Made by a program: the position numbers and the translations under genes. The notes beneath the pieces are model-generated. The model did not search any database, was not told where the DNA came from, and was given only the letters and a program-made list of their open reading frames with translations. A stretch of 64,000 nt of DNA, from NCBI RefSeq assembly GCF_901709675.1, contig NC_051087.1:2376001-2440000 (forward strand), written 5' to 3'. The stretch is from Syngnathus acus. Its lineage: Eukaryota; Chordata; Actinopteri; Syngnathiformes; Syngnathidae. Shown here piece by piece: positions 29,831-43,072 of this stretch; within the stretch, counting starts at the first letter, position 1, and every line of letters starts with the position of its first letter.

Positions 29831-32800
29831 CAGTGAGATATTTGGCGCCTTCAACCTGGGCTGCAGCAGATATGATGAAATTCCAACACTGTCCGAGGGT
29901 TAACGTGTCAAAGATTCCCGACGTACCGCATTTAACCGTAACATCACAATTGTTGTTTTATTTGCAAAAGTGGCCGAGACACCTAAGATGCCGCTTTGCC
30001 AGACGGACACCGACTTTTTTGCAGTGCAGCCTCGTAGTCGCAATTAAAGGAACGGAGGTATCCTCTGGCCTCCATGGGGGCTCATGTATGCGAGTGTGTG
30101 TATCGCCAAGATCTCTCTCGGGCAAAGGGTCCATCTTAGAAATTGGACAAATTAGGTGTCCTTCGACGGGCACTGCTTTTGTAACTTTGACTCAAGTCAA
30201 GGTAAATTCATTAAGCAAGTTTGGTGAGAGTACAGACTTGGCACAAGAAATGCATGGGGGACCCAATTATTATTCCTAGCCTCCAAACAGGATTTACTTT
30301 GCTCCATATATTTGATGCTACCGTATTGCTGTTTCGAGTCAATAGTCTTGAATGACGCCCTTTGCATGTTTTATCAACATTGACGACGCAGCAGCCATAT
30401 TTGTTGTGCCCTACTTGCTCCTTGGAGATGGTATCATCACACCACAACTCATTGGAGTCATACCAAACCATTGCTTTTGATTGTATTACATCATTCGAAC
30501 TCAATTCTAGATGATTTGCCAATTGTACGGTTCATTTGTTGACCACATCCAATATGGCGGACATCACTTGGCCATCCGGTTGGCAACTCCGATATAATTT
30601 GTTCTTCCTCACTTGGCGTACCGTAATTGGGCCTACTGTACTTGTCTAATTTAGCCAATCAGTGCACTCTAGTGCCCTCTATTGACCAGTTGTCACCGAC
30701 CTTCGGATTTTGTTTTTCCAAATCTGCCATCACACTTAGTCTTTAGTCTTTACTCAGCCACTCCTTGTTCTCATCTTCCCGTTGAGTATTAATTATACTT
30801 GAGCACTGGAGGCCTACCAGATTCTTCACCAGACCTATTTTTTTTGTAGTCCCGCCACTGAGCCTCTTGTCTCCCACAGCAGCCTGGGGCTGATCTAGGA
30901 TGTTCCGCTCGGTTTTCCATCGGGGAATTCGACGCAAGACTGTCTGCTGCAGTTTCGCTGCATTGCCTGTCGAACTTTTTATTCTTCTTTTTAACTCCTA
31001 CGGCGGTCCTAACATGTCCAAATTGGGTGGACGCAACTTGACTCTCCTCACACTGCAGAAAGTTGCATTTTTAGCATTAGCATTTAGCATTTTTTGACAA
31101 AAGGGAAAGCAAAGGAAAGGGTTTGATTATTGTTGGTTGAAATAAAATATTCGTAAAAAGATCAAAATATAGAAGTTAGATTTTCAGAGGCACACGGAAG
31201 TGAGCTCCAAGTAACCTTTGGACTTTTCCTCCACTTTTCTTTCTTTTTTTGCGGAGAGAAGGTGAAGACTATGTCAGATTACAATAATTTTGACCAAAAC
31301 CACTCAAAAAGTCAATTTGACCATGTAAATCAAAGTTCACATCCGCCCCATTTCCGTTTGCAAAGTGGCTTGCCACTATTTCAAATGTGGTAAAGTGCGA
31401 ACATTTTCCATGAAGTGCTTTCAGTTCAGTCAGTTACGTTTTTTTTCTTTCCCCCTCCTCAGGAGTAAGTCAATAACTGCAATTTCTCTAGGTTCAAATG
31501 GTATCAGCGATTTAGTCTGAACTCAAGCCAAGTTAAATAATTACAATGAATACTTGTTTTTATTTTTTATAGCATTCTTCGCACGGTATGTATCAACTCC
31601 ACTCGCTCAGTGTTTTGACGTAAAATTAATCAAGAGCAGTGAATGTGTGTTCACATGACAAATATTTGCTTATGCAATGGCCACTAATGAGAGAGGCCCT
31701 GTGTACTTTTAATGAGCTTCCCCTTTGTTTTCAGATCATTAGGACAGCGGAAGCTAAATTGGAATTGCTATGTATAAATAAACACAAGCGCAAGCATTGG
31801 GGTTTGTATGATATAAAATCTTTATAATCCAACAAAGAAAACTGGTTAACAAAAAAATTGTAATGGCCGTAATAATATTTAGAGAAAAAGTCATAATCCT
31901 AACAGATGCAATCTTGTGAGAAAATAATCGAAAACTAATTGAGCATTGAAAATTGTATTTTGGGGGAAATCGTCACTTCACAGGATTTAAAATAAATTAT
32001 AGTTGAAAAGATTGCCTTTTAGTATGGCCTGCTTCCAAAATAAGTGGCAAGGTGTTTCTCAGTGAGACTGGCGTGAAAGCAAATTGGAAATACAATCTAT
32101 TAAGGAGGGATGATGGATTCGGTGGTGTGCAACTCATGCATCAGATTTCACTATGCACTTATTCATTATTATTTCCACACAGGACAGCTGGGCCATAACT
32201 CTTTTACACACGAATGGAGAAAACAAAATCACACGCACACACACAAAAATAGAGATCAGGTCGGGCTTTAACGGATGGAGTGTAAATCTGCTGGGCTGTG
32301 TAGTTGTGGGTCACAATAGTACGACTATCAGTGTGTAACCTAGTTACAACAAAACAACATATAAAGGCAAAAGAATGGTGGACATTTTAAAAACACCAGA
32401 GATGAAGACAATTAATATTGAAATTAGAAATAAAAAGTCGTTTTCTATAGGTACTAAAAGAACATGAGACTTGGGAAAATTAGATTATAGAAAGTTACAA
32501 ATTTCAATATTTTTATTTTAGTTATTTTGTTACAAACCTTGATCATAGCTATGGGAAATTTTTTTTTTTTTGGTCGCACGCACACACATGCATACCGTTA
32601 TATGCGGTTATATATACCGGCTTGCTATCTAGTTAAAAAGATAGCTAGCTCAAGTGAACCAATCAGATGCCAGATTTACTAAACAGTACCTCGTTACTAG
32701 GTCAAAGTGACGTTTGATTTTTCTATCCTCTGATTGGTTGAGTAGAGACTGAAGCGGGAATTCTAATTACATTCAGAAGCTGTTGAGGAAGGAGGAGAAC

Positions 32801-32881
32801 TTTCTTTCCGTTTCACCGTGACGGTGTTTTCACCAACCTGAGTTCAACGGTGGTCCACTGGCTGGTGAGGTTATTGGAAAA

Positions 32882-33000
32882 GTCAAGATTCAAGGATTCA
32901 AGATTCAGGAATTTTTATCGGCCATGTTTGAGCGTGCCAAACAAGGAATTGACTTCGGTACATCTCGACCTCTGTTCAACATTTAGGTGACTAACAACAC
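32882..33000. mobile_element. LINE tail-like interspersed fragment
   Basis: AAGATTCAAGGATTCAAGATTCAGGA is followed by CAAGGAATTGACTTCGGTAC, a phrase seen in 3' ends of common fish non-LTR elements. Family and boundaries are uncertain. Confidence 0.35.
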
Positions 33001-36000
33001 TCAGGACATGTGCGAAATATTAAGTCTTTTACCTTCTTGTTTAGAAACAAGAAAACAAACAAGAACATTGACGAATCAATTCATTTTCTATGGGTCTGGA
33101 AAAGAGAAAATAATGTCGGTCACAGACATACGACGCGATTGAAAGGTAGGTCAAAGTGATGGATTCTTCTTTTGTTTTCTGTGACGTTTGACATAAATGT
33201 GATTATTAGTTTACTCATCGTGGTCAGGAATGAGATGGCTCGAGTTGACTCTGCTTTTGAAAAATCTAAAGTTTAGAAACCATAGATCAAATGGTTTTAC
33301 CTTTCACATAGGCTCCACAAGGGGGCGCTAATTCCCCATTAAAATGTCAATGATTTGCACGTCATACAATTGTAATTAAAGTAATTTATTTTTGCTGACT
33401 CCACAAAGGAGAAAGATGTGGACATTTTTTTTATTGACAGAGTCAAGGGTTCCGTCACAAGATTCCTATTGATTTCTGGACAATGCCCGAGTGAGCTTTG
33501 AAGTTTATTTTTTTTTCCAGAGAGACTAAAAATGTTTTCACGAGTGCGACCGAGACTCATCCAGCTAGGTGCTTGATTGCTGCGATATCAGGAACTCGAA
33601 CGAGGGTGACAGGGTCGCACTGACTGTATGTGTTGTGTTCTGCCTTTGCCCGTTACTTCATCCTGATTCTATCACCATGCTGTGGCTCATGTAGCAGTTA
33701 TTTTCACAGGAAATGAATGCAGGAAAGTCAAAAAGAAAAAAAAAGCTTCCATTCCTTTTATATTCTGCTTCAAGACCGCACAGAATTTCCGAGCGTAACC
33801 AAAGAAAAGGGATCAATTAGTCCAAATCCAAAAGCTTAATAATAAAACCATTAAAAAGATTTGCAAGCTCTTAAATGAAATTACCGGAGGTCCATTTTTT
33901 TATATTTAGAAATGTTTTCTTGCTACACTAACCAACATATTTGTTCCTAGGAACAGCACAAAGAAACGTCACCATGATAAAGACTACATTTTCTCAAACC
34001 TTGAAGCCCTAAACGGATCTCAGAAAAAAATGGTGAGTGGTAGATTTGGAAGGGCAATGTCAGCACTGGCTTTATCACTGATGAGCAGCATATATATTTT
34101 TTTTTTTTTTTGAGTAAAAATGACACTTTTCTCAGAATAGTGGCTTTTACCCCCCACACTCTACACTTTGGTGTCCTTTCTAGTTGTTATGTCCCGTCCT
34201 CCATCAATGTCTTCTTGTTTATCTCCTCCAGCGGCGTGCACTGCAGACAGCCACGATGCAACCGCGGCCGCCTTAATGACCAATCTGCCGGCGTTCTAAT
34301 GAATCCCGCATTGGACGGGTACGTACTGTATCTTCTCTCTGGATGTTCATTTGTCATTAGATGCAGAGTACAACACAACCCTGAAAGTCAAACAGTTACT
34401 GAAGTGGAGAACAGGTTTTGAACATATTCATGTAAAAATGACAATAGTTGAATGAATTCAAATCAACATCACAATGTTGTTGGATTTTTATATAATCAAA
34501 AACAACAAAATGGTAAGAGTCATTTTTATATGTGTATACTATTTTTTTTAAAAATATAATTTAAAATCACAGTTCTATGGTTATCATCACACATGAAGTC
34601 TTGGCGCCTATGACAAGAAAAAGCCAATTGACTCACTCATCCCTTGCAGTGAACTGGGTTGTACTTTTGAGCACTCAAGGCATCCCTTGCCTAATTGAGA
34701 GAAAGCCGAGTGAGTTGCCCCCCGCCCCCGCTCGATATTACACGCCCCCCGCCCTGCCGTGTCTCCGCAATTTGCTCAATCCGTCTTCCCGCAACTTTCG
34801 AGATCGATGAGGTCTCCCAGCACACGTCTTATTGTCGGGTCTGTTAAAGGCTCCGGATCGAGTCTGGAGACCACCGAGGTTGATCCATTTGGACTTTTGA
34901 ATTATTTAGCATTCTCGTACACGCGCGTCCGGAGTCAAATGCGCAGCAGCTGGGAAATGACTTTCCCCCAATTAAATTGCTGTTTGCCAAGCAAACGTGC
35001 GAGCGAAAGGCAAAGAGGAAGTCCTGTGGCGTTGTCACTTTCTGTTCAAACTGCACAAGTCGTTCCCGTGCGATGACACTGTCAACATTAGCTCAGCCGC
35101 TGTTAAAAATCTCATCAGCTGCTCTGTATGCAATGACAGCGAATCAAATATTAAAAGTGCTTGGGCGTTTTCTATGTCAAATTCAGGCAGATGTGTGAAA
35201 CATAAACATTTTGCAGGAACAAGAGTTAGCTTTAGTTAATGGATTGTTAAGAATTTGAAAAACTCAGCTGTGATTGGTCGTTACCTGTGATGTCATTTTC
35301 AGTCGACAGCAAGTGGCAAAATGGCCGCCCCTTGACATAGATACAAATAGTTGAATTTTGCTACATAATTCATATGACACAATATTAATCAAAATAGTGC
35401 AGCTGCACTCCACATCGTCAAGAACATTTCGAAACTTTTAATTCAGTGATACTCTCACCAACCACAAGAGGGAGCTTGTGTTCCGCTAAAGTCACTTCAC
35501 ACATTTGTTTTTCGAGAACCCCAAGTGAGCTCTAAGGGAGTCTACCTAACATCCACTTGGCCACGTAATGTCGTTTTCCTCGTTTCCTCTGGCTCAGAAA
35601 GCAAAAATCTCTCCTGCTGCAGGTAAGGGGCCTCCCTCCCCGCTCTTTTCTTTCCGCATACTTTCCGTCGACAAAGTTTTCCATTAAAAAGAATTCCCTT
35701 CAGTCGCTGCAGCAGTCGTACATCAAGCCAGTGAAAATAGTCCTACTTTTTGTGTGTGCGCACTATACACACAGCACGTGTGTGTGTGTGTATAAAAGAA
35801 GCCTCTACGGTAAATATCAAGGCTATGAATACACACGCCATCTATTCAGCTGACCAGACTGAATGGACCTCTGGCATATCTAGTGGGTTCTTCAAAATCG
35901 AGTCGAATTTCTATTACTGCGCAATAGCTGAAATTTTTTATTTATTGTTTGCGCACAAATAGTTGGGCCCTCTCGTCAACTATGGCGAAAACACAACCAA

Positions 36001-36519
36001 GTACATTTTTTGTTGTTTTTGTTTGATTTCGCTTGGAAAATCCAAAGTCATTCTTGTGAAAGTTTTATTGACAACCCACGCGAAGCGATTGCGGTGAGAG
36101 CACTCGAGGCAGCTGTGAAAGGTCTTGAAACAACATTGCTATACCGAGCGAGAGTTGTTGGACTTGAAACAAGATTGCTCCGGTACGTCGGGTTGATGGA
36201 GTCTCCGGCGTCACCAAGCGCTGCTTTTATCAAGCGGGTTCCTCTCGGCACTCGAGTGTGCTTTCATTGTTTGGTTTGCCGAACGAGCAGCTGCTTGCCT
36301 TAAACGAGTCTGTTGTGCTGCAGAGGTGGCGCTTTATACTTGAGCGCAGGCTTTATTTCGCAAATATCGTCAAAGCGGGCTTTTTAGAATTAAGCATTGC
36401 AAAATTCCCGTAACAACAAATCATTCAGTCCGTTCCATGTATGTTAATCGTGTTTGGCATGCGTCAACGTGACTGTGCTGAAAAAGAGGCACGCATGGAA
36501 GAAGATGGGCAAGGAAATC

Positions 36520-36626
36520 CACTGCTTACCCATGTTGATCTATATGTTGCTAACCAAAACAGCAGTCCGAGTCACAACGAGACTGCTGTTTTGGTTAGCA
36601 ACATAGATTAACATGGGTAAGCAGTG
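36520..36626. repeat. near-perfect inverted repeat, 46-48 bp arms and 13-base loop
   Basis: The left arm is 36520-36567, starting CACTGCTTACCCATGTT and ending AACCAAAACAGCAGTC. The right arm is 36581-36626. The arms differ by one transition and a 2-base insertion. Transcribed from either strand it would fold into a long hairpin. No flanking target duplication or transposon terminus was recognised, and no gene is within 8 kb. Confidence 0.9.
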
Positions 36627-39600
36627 AATCAAAGGTGTTTGTAACGACTCGATTTTGTCTTTTCATCGCATAACACCGAGGAACCGACACTTTGCTAGTG
36701 TAAGGTCGTCAGCGTACAGCTCGTATATTTCCCGTCCCCTCAGAAGACGCAGCCATTCGTGTCTTAACTGCTTGCAACAAAAGTGATCACACCCCTGAGA
36801 TACCTTATAGAACCTCCAGTGAGCAATATAAGAGCAATAACAGCAAATTCCACACATCTGCTCCCCATTCACACCTGAGACCTTAGTAGCAAGTTACCAT
36901 GGAGGTAAAATTGCTAATTGGGCCCAATGTGGACATTTTCACTTTGGGGTTCTACTCGCTTTTGTTGCCAGCCGTTTTGACGTGAATGACTGCGGTGAGT
37001 TTTCAGTGCACAAAAGTAAATTGACTGACGAATATTTATTTACGTTACTTTGTGGCATGATATAGCTTTGAAAGTTGACCTCATGGATGTTTAACTGCGT
37101 TGCCGCCGTTCAATATTCTCTAAGGTCTGCATCGCGATGGTCTTATCGAGAAAATCTGTAGGCAGGGGCGGACGCGAGCCGGGTTAAACGGCGCGCCTGT
37201 TTTAACTTGACAACCACGCAGGTTTGCAAGCCAAGTGATGGATTGTCACGTCGGAATCCTCGTTTTGAAAAGTCCAGCGCGGCCATTCATCACCGCTTGT
37301 CCTTCTTCTACTCAAGGTGTCAATTGAGCTTTGCTTGGAGTTTTAGCAAGTACACATTGAAGCAAGTGTCAGAGTTCCTGCAGTTGTTAAGTAGCAAAAC
37401 AAAAAGAAGCCGGCTTGTACTTTTTTTTTTAATTCTTTTTTTTATTTATTTAAACTTTAGCCCGCCACTCCATTAACACAAGAACGTTACGCCGTCAAAA
37501 CGGAAACAAGCTCTTAATGGAGCCTTTTTGGTGCTCTCTAAGCGCTCCAGACTACTCAATAGAAAATCCTACCCATGCTGTTTTACAATAAAAAGAACTC
37601 TGCAAACAGAAACATGATTTAGAGTTCCCGGCGCGTTTGAAGAACCTTCACGTTTTTTACTATGGCACTATACCTCCCTATTGATTAAATAGCATTTATT
37701 TGAGCCACAGTGTAGCACGCACTAAATCCCGGAGTAAAATTAGTCTGGGCGACGTGTCGGCGGTGATATAAAATCAATTCTGGACCCCGGGGAAGAATGT
37801 CTAGAAAGGTAATGGTACTATTTTTTTGGTTTGTTTCTTTTTCTCACCCACTCTGATAATAAATACACGAGACACATTGTCTTCATTAAAGCCGCTTTGC
37901 TTTTGAAGCATGATCTTGTTTACTATTTTAAACAGTGCTGTAGAGTGTGTGGACTTAAGTGCATATTTACAACATTAAACATGACTTTGTGAATAATTAA
38001 TAGTGTGAAATGGGATTCTAACGGCTCCCGCTGTTTCCTGGACTAAATCAGAGTTGGGGGGCGGGGGGGGGGGGTTAAGATGGCCACCGAGGATTGGTGT
38101 TTTTTTGTTTTTTTAAAAGTTGTTTGATTTGATGATGAGGGGGATGGACGTTGGTGGGGGTCTAACTTTTGGGGGTGTCTCCTTTATCGAGCTCACCCTT
38201 TTTCCTCTCGCAAGCAATTTGCGCAAGCAGAAGATGATAAAGTGCAGGGCGCGACGTCAAAGGCGCGTTCTTCAATCAGGCGAAAATGACTCGTCGGCTG
38301 CGTCATTCCCGAGTCGTTTTCACCACCGGCTGTCCATTTACGATCCCTATTAGGCCCACACGAGCCCAAATACATTTCATCTTCGGCGTTACGAGTGCTT
38401 TTAGGCATTGAGGATGAGAGATGGCAGATGCCCATCATCAGAGGATTATATAGTTAGAAAAAATATTAAATGAATGTTCAGGGTGATTTAGTTCTGCGGA
38501 CAAATTGCCCACAATCATCATTTCAACAAATTTATGAACACCTCATGAAAAAATGTGGTAATCCTTTTTTCAAAAAGCGAAACTACTCACCTTTGACAAG
38601 CAGGCTAATTTTTTTATACAATGCCATAAACATGGCAAGTGGCTAAGTACTCAGCCCTGAGGGACTCCACCTTGCTAAGCTTGTATTTTATTTCTGTTGC
38701 TTTGCTGGGAAAGTGACTTTTATCCATTCAGAAATTCCACGAGCAGCCATCATGGCCGTGCCGTAACCCCGCCTCCACTATCTTTTTTTATTTTATTTTT
38801 TATTTCCTCTTAGGTGAGCCCCACTTCATCTGTTATGACGACAAGCGCCTCAGATCATGAATTTGTCTCACTCGAACGGTAATTGCATGCTGGTTTGTGT
38901 GGCTTGTTTTCTGAAGAGCCAGCCATTCTTAACGAAAGCTAAGCCGGTGCCTCGGAGCATTCACTCCAATCGCTCCTTATTTAAAATGGTTTCACGTTTA
39001 CTTTTACATCCGGATCTCTATTAGCTTGTACAGCGCACGTCCTCTTAGTAGCTTTTATTGATCAAATTCAACAACTGAATGACCGATTCCTTAATGAGGC
39101 TGGTGACGCATTCAGGGACTCCTTGTGATTTGATGTCTTGAGCCCCCCCCCCGCTTGAAAGAAAGCTTAACCTCTCAACACAGTCGTCATGACGATAGCA
39201 TCTGGATTCCCGCACCGAAACACGGTTTAGCGTTGCCCGCGGATGCCACGTCAGAAGAATGAAACAAGAATTCTGATGGAATAGATCATGTTAAAGCTCT
39301 TTGTGATCCCTTAAATGTTATCACGGATGGTCTGGATTAGCATTAATGTGCTTGTGCTGCTCCAGTGGTGATAAAAAGATGTTTTGATGCCAGAGGTTTG
39401 CGCTGAAATGCAAGAAACAAAAAGATCCCGGTCATTTTCAGTGCAATACAATTATGTAATAAGCCTCCAATATTTAATATTAGTCTCCAATATTTAATAT
39501 TATACAAGTATGGAAGGGTGAACATTTCAATCGGAAGGTCTCAAATTTGGGAACCTGACAACTTGCCCTGCGGAATGTTTTCAGCCTCGTTATGGCCGTT

Positions 39601-39999
39601 TCTAGGAACCCATCAAAATTGCCTCGTTTTAGAGATTGAATTCGTTTTGAAACTTTAATTGCTCAGTGTAGATGCAGCATGGCGGCAAAGTTTGATGACT
39701 TGCTGTAAAGCACCCCAACTTGACGATTTCCTCAAGTTGCTATCATAGTCTGTAACATCTATTAAGGTAATTTCGCTATGCTTTTTCCGTGGGAAATCAA
39801 AATTAGTCTTACATACATTTCTTTTCCCCCCTTGAGGGATTTACTTGTACAAGCATCTCCTTGTCGTCCATTTGGTATTCTTTTCCCGGGTTGTTGGGAG
39901 TGAAAAAATAATTATCATTAGCTCTTCATCCTTATCTACTACTCATTTTCCCTCTGCCATTAGCCTTGTCGCTGGGATTTAGCCGATAATGATTTGGTG

Positions 40000-40100
40000 C
40001 GGCGGTGTAAAGCTTAATGGCTTCGCTTTATCTTCAAAGGCTTCGGGTCGGCATGTCGTCGTTGCTTAGCAGACAATTATGAGGCCCCGAGCTCTTACTG
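40000..40100. promoter_or_regulatory. candidate conserved non-coding element
   Basis: Non-repetitive sequence with GATAATGATTTGG, GCTTAATGGCTTCGCTTTAT and CAATTATGAGG, without an open frame. Weak, texture-based call. Confidence 0.2.
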
Positions 40101-41578
40101 GAGATGATGATTTTCTGTGCTTGTGTACAGCTCAAGCTTGATTAAAGTGCGGCTAGCACAAGTTGCTAACATAGCTAGCCTACGGTATAGCTCGACTCTG
40201 TGCTCCTTGTTGTGAAACTGCGCAAGGAGATGGACTCGAATGGAGTCGCAGGAGTGACCAATCAAATGTTTTGCACAAAATGTCGCCAAGTGGCTAGTTG
40301 CTAGCGTAAAGCCTCATCTAATTTCTCTCTCGATGTGCTCTGCTAATTGTAGGGTGAAAAGGGTTTGAAAGGGGCTAAGTACTCAACCCTGAGGGACTCC
40401 ACATTGCAGAGGCCACCGATTTCTGGCCATTGTCCGAATAGTCCGAATGCTGTGTTCCGATACTTTGTACCTGGCAGCCATTTTGTATTTTTTGTGTTTC
40501 CATGCTTCATGCAAATCACTGTGTGCTCCTTACCGATGCGCCATTCATTTTTCATGCCACCTCCTCCAGCTGCCGCACTGTATTGTTCACCTTGTACTTT
40601 GACCCCTCCACACCACTCTCCCCTTGCCTCTATCGGTAGAATCGATGGCATCGATTCCGCCGGGGTTAATGGGTTTTGCCGCCAAGGTGAGCTGGATGCA
40701 CTTTAATCACGGGAGATCTTAAATATTTTATCAGCATGAGCCAAAAGGTTTCCAAGATGGGAGTCGGCGATGACAGGGGAAGGAGGTGCCTTGGTAGTGC
40801 ATCTCGCACGGCATGCTAACAATGGGCCGGCGTTTCCGCTTCAGTGGCTTGCTCGGGAGATGAGAGAAGAGAAAATAAGAGTGGAAAGAAGAAATATAGA
40901 AACTGTTTCTCTGGATTATTTTTAGGTTTCGAGGATAATGCTTGGGGATGGAAAACATTCGCTGACACAAAGAGGAGCAAATGGCACAAGTACTATCGTT
41001 TGTTGGCCAAATACCTGACAGGCAGAAACACTGCTCGAATGGGCTGTCGGTCAGCAGGTTGCTCAGTTGGTCGTTGACGTGGTCGGCCAGTTAAGGTGTC
41101 TTCGTTAGCTTGACCTGTAAAAACCCTTTTACAATCGTCCAAGCTATAAGCGCTTTAATTCTCGAGCTGTTTTTCAGGTGCTAATATTGATTGATTGATT
41201 GATATCTTTATTTCGAACATCCAAAACAAAAAAAGAAAAACAATAAATAACTAATAATAATAATAATAAACAGGCTAGTCGCAATTTTTGGTGTCTTTTA
41301 AAAAGGTAAAAACCTTTTGAGATGCTTTGCTTTGTCGCAGTGCCTTTGTTCCACTGCGCTGTACACTCAAGGCACAGAAGCGAGAGAACAACTACAAACA
41401 GGGAGCCTATGTTGTCTGCTAACTCAGAAGTCACTTTAATGCACCACAACAGTTCGACTTGTTTTTGCCAGTGGTGAATATTTTAACATCAATAGCGAAT
41501 CATACTTCTGCTCATCTTTACCTGCAGAAAGGTCAGTCTTGCATTGTAAAAGCAGAACAAAATGCTGAAGTCTCGGTT

Positions 41579-42053
41579 TGTTAGTTAATTAGTTGGTTGG
41601 TTGGTTGGTTGGTTGGTTGGTTAATTAACTGGTCAGTTACTTGGTCGGTCTGTCAGTAAGTCAGTTAGTTGATTTGTTAATCAGCTTAATCTTGGTCAGT
41701 CATTCAGCTGGTCTTTCACTTTCAGTTGATCTGTTAGTTAGCAGGTTGGTCAAATAGTTAGATGGTTTATTAGTCAGCCAGTTAGGCTGTTTGTCGATTG
41801 GTCAGTACGGTGCTGGATTGGTTAATAAGTTGTTCAGTCAGTCAGTTATTGAGTTATATTGGTTAGTTGGTTTAATTATAGATCGGTTAATTATCAGTCA
41901 ATCAGTTGAATAGTTGGTTATTTTTGTTTGGTTTGTCGGTTAGTTGTAGTTTGTTGTTTAGATTTTTGGCTGGTTAGTTTGTTAATTATATTGCGTGTGA
42001 GTTAGTCTGTTAGTTGGTTGGGTCAGTGAATTAGGTGGTTAGTCATTTAGTCA
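41579..42053. repeat. decayed (GTTR/GTCA)n tetranucleotide array
   Basis: The array starts with eight or so GGTT units (41591-41622). It then degenerates over more than 400 bases into phrases such as GTCAGT, TTAGTTGG and GTTAATTA that keep the four-base rhythm. A shorter stretch of the same style runs 42856-43072. Confidence 0.75.
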
Positions 42054-42855
42054 TATACATATATTGTGTACACGTTTTTCCACAATGGATTGTACAAAGG
42101 TGCTATACGAGGTATTGTACGCTGGAGCCGTCCTCGTGAGAGTACAGCAACAAGCGGGGAGCCTACATGTTGTTTACCAAACAACAAGTGACTTTAAAGC
42201 TGTTTTTTTTTTTTTTTTTAAAGGCAGGAAGATGCTTGCCGTCTCTGCTACTTGTGAATATTTCAACACCGTCACCACCTCTCCGACAGGAAACCGCACC
42301 TGCCCTCAGCTCATCTTGTCGCCTTCCCTTCCTGCAGGAAATGAAAGTCGGGCACGCTGGGAAGTTTTTCCATACAGAACCCAGAAGGAGCCACTTGCCA
42401 GTCTTAAATCGTCGTCGCGAGTCATTACAAAGGTCTGGCCGTGATTGCCAAATTGGATTAACATAAGAGGACATTTGCATGAGCTCTTGTGCGCTGCTTT
42501 TAAATCTCACACCGACTCTGATTGTATTCGGCTCTCTTTTGTTCACGGCTATTATGAGGAAACGCAATGATTCTTTCAAGAATTGACTGCCGCATGATTA
42601 GTCCCCCACCTACCCGCAACCCCCGCAAGTAATAAAATAGGGGCAACAAAAATGTATCCTTGACATAGTGTCAGCCTATAACTTTGCTTTGACGATGCAG
42701 ATTGTATTCTAAGCTCGTTTTTCAGCTGACGACGACGCTGTAAGGTCTGAATAGACATCTTGGTTGTTTATTCGTTCGCGTTTGCAAGGCCCACAGCATC
42801 TCGTTTCATATCTGCTGTGCATATTCGGCATTATTGATTCGTGACATCGTCTAGG

Positions 42856-43072
42856 AATCGGTTTGTTAGCTTGTCAGTAAGTCGTTAATTTGGTAGTTTT
42901 ATCATTGGCCAGACAATCTGGTGTTGGGTTAGCCAATTAGCTTGTTGGCTGCTCTATTGTCAGGTTAATTAATTGGTCGGTCAGTCTACTGGTTGGTTGT
43001 TGGTTATTTAGTCTGTTTACTATTTAGATCACTTCCCAATTATTTCATGTGAATGGTTATTTAATTAGTTAG
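42856..43072. repeat. second decayed GTTR tetranucleotide stretch
   Basis: Degenerate TTAGCTTGTCAGTAAGTC, GGTTAATTAATTGGTCGGTC and GGTTGGTTGTTGG phrases match the style of 41579-42053, about 0.8 kb upstream. Confidence 0.5.
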
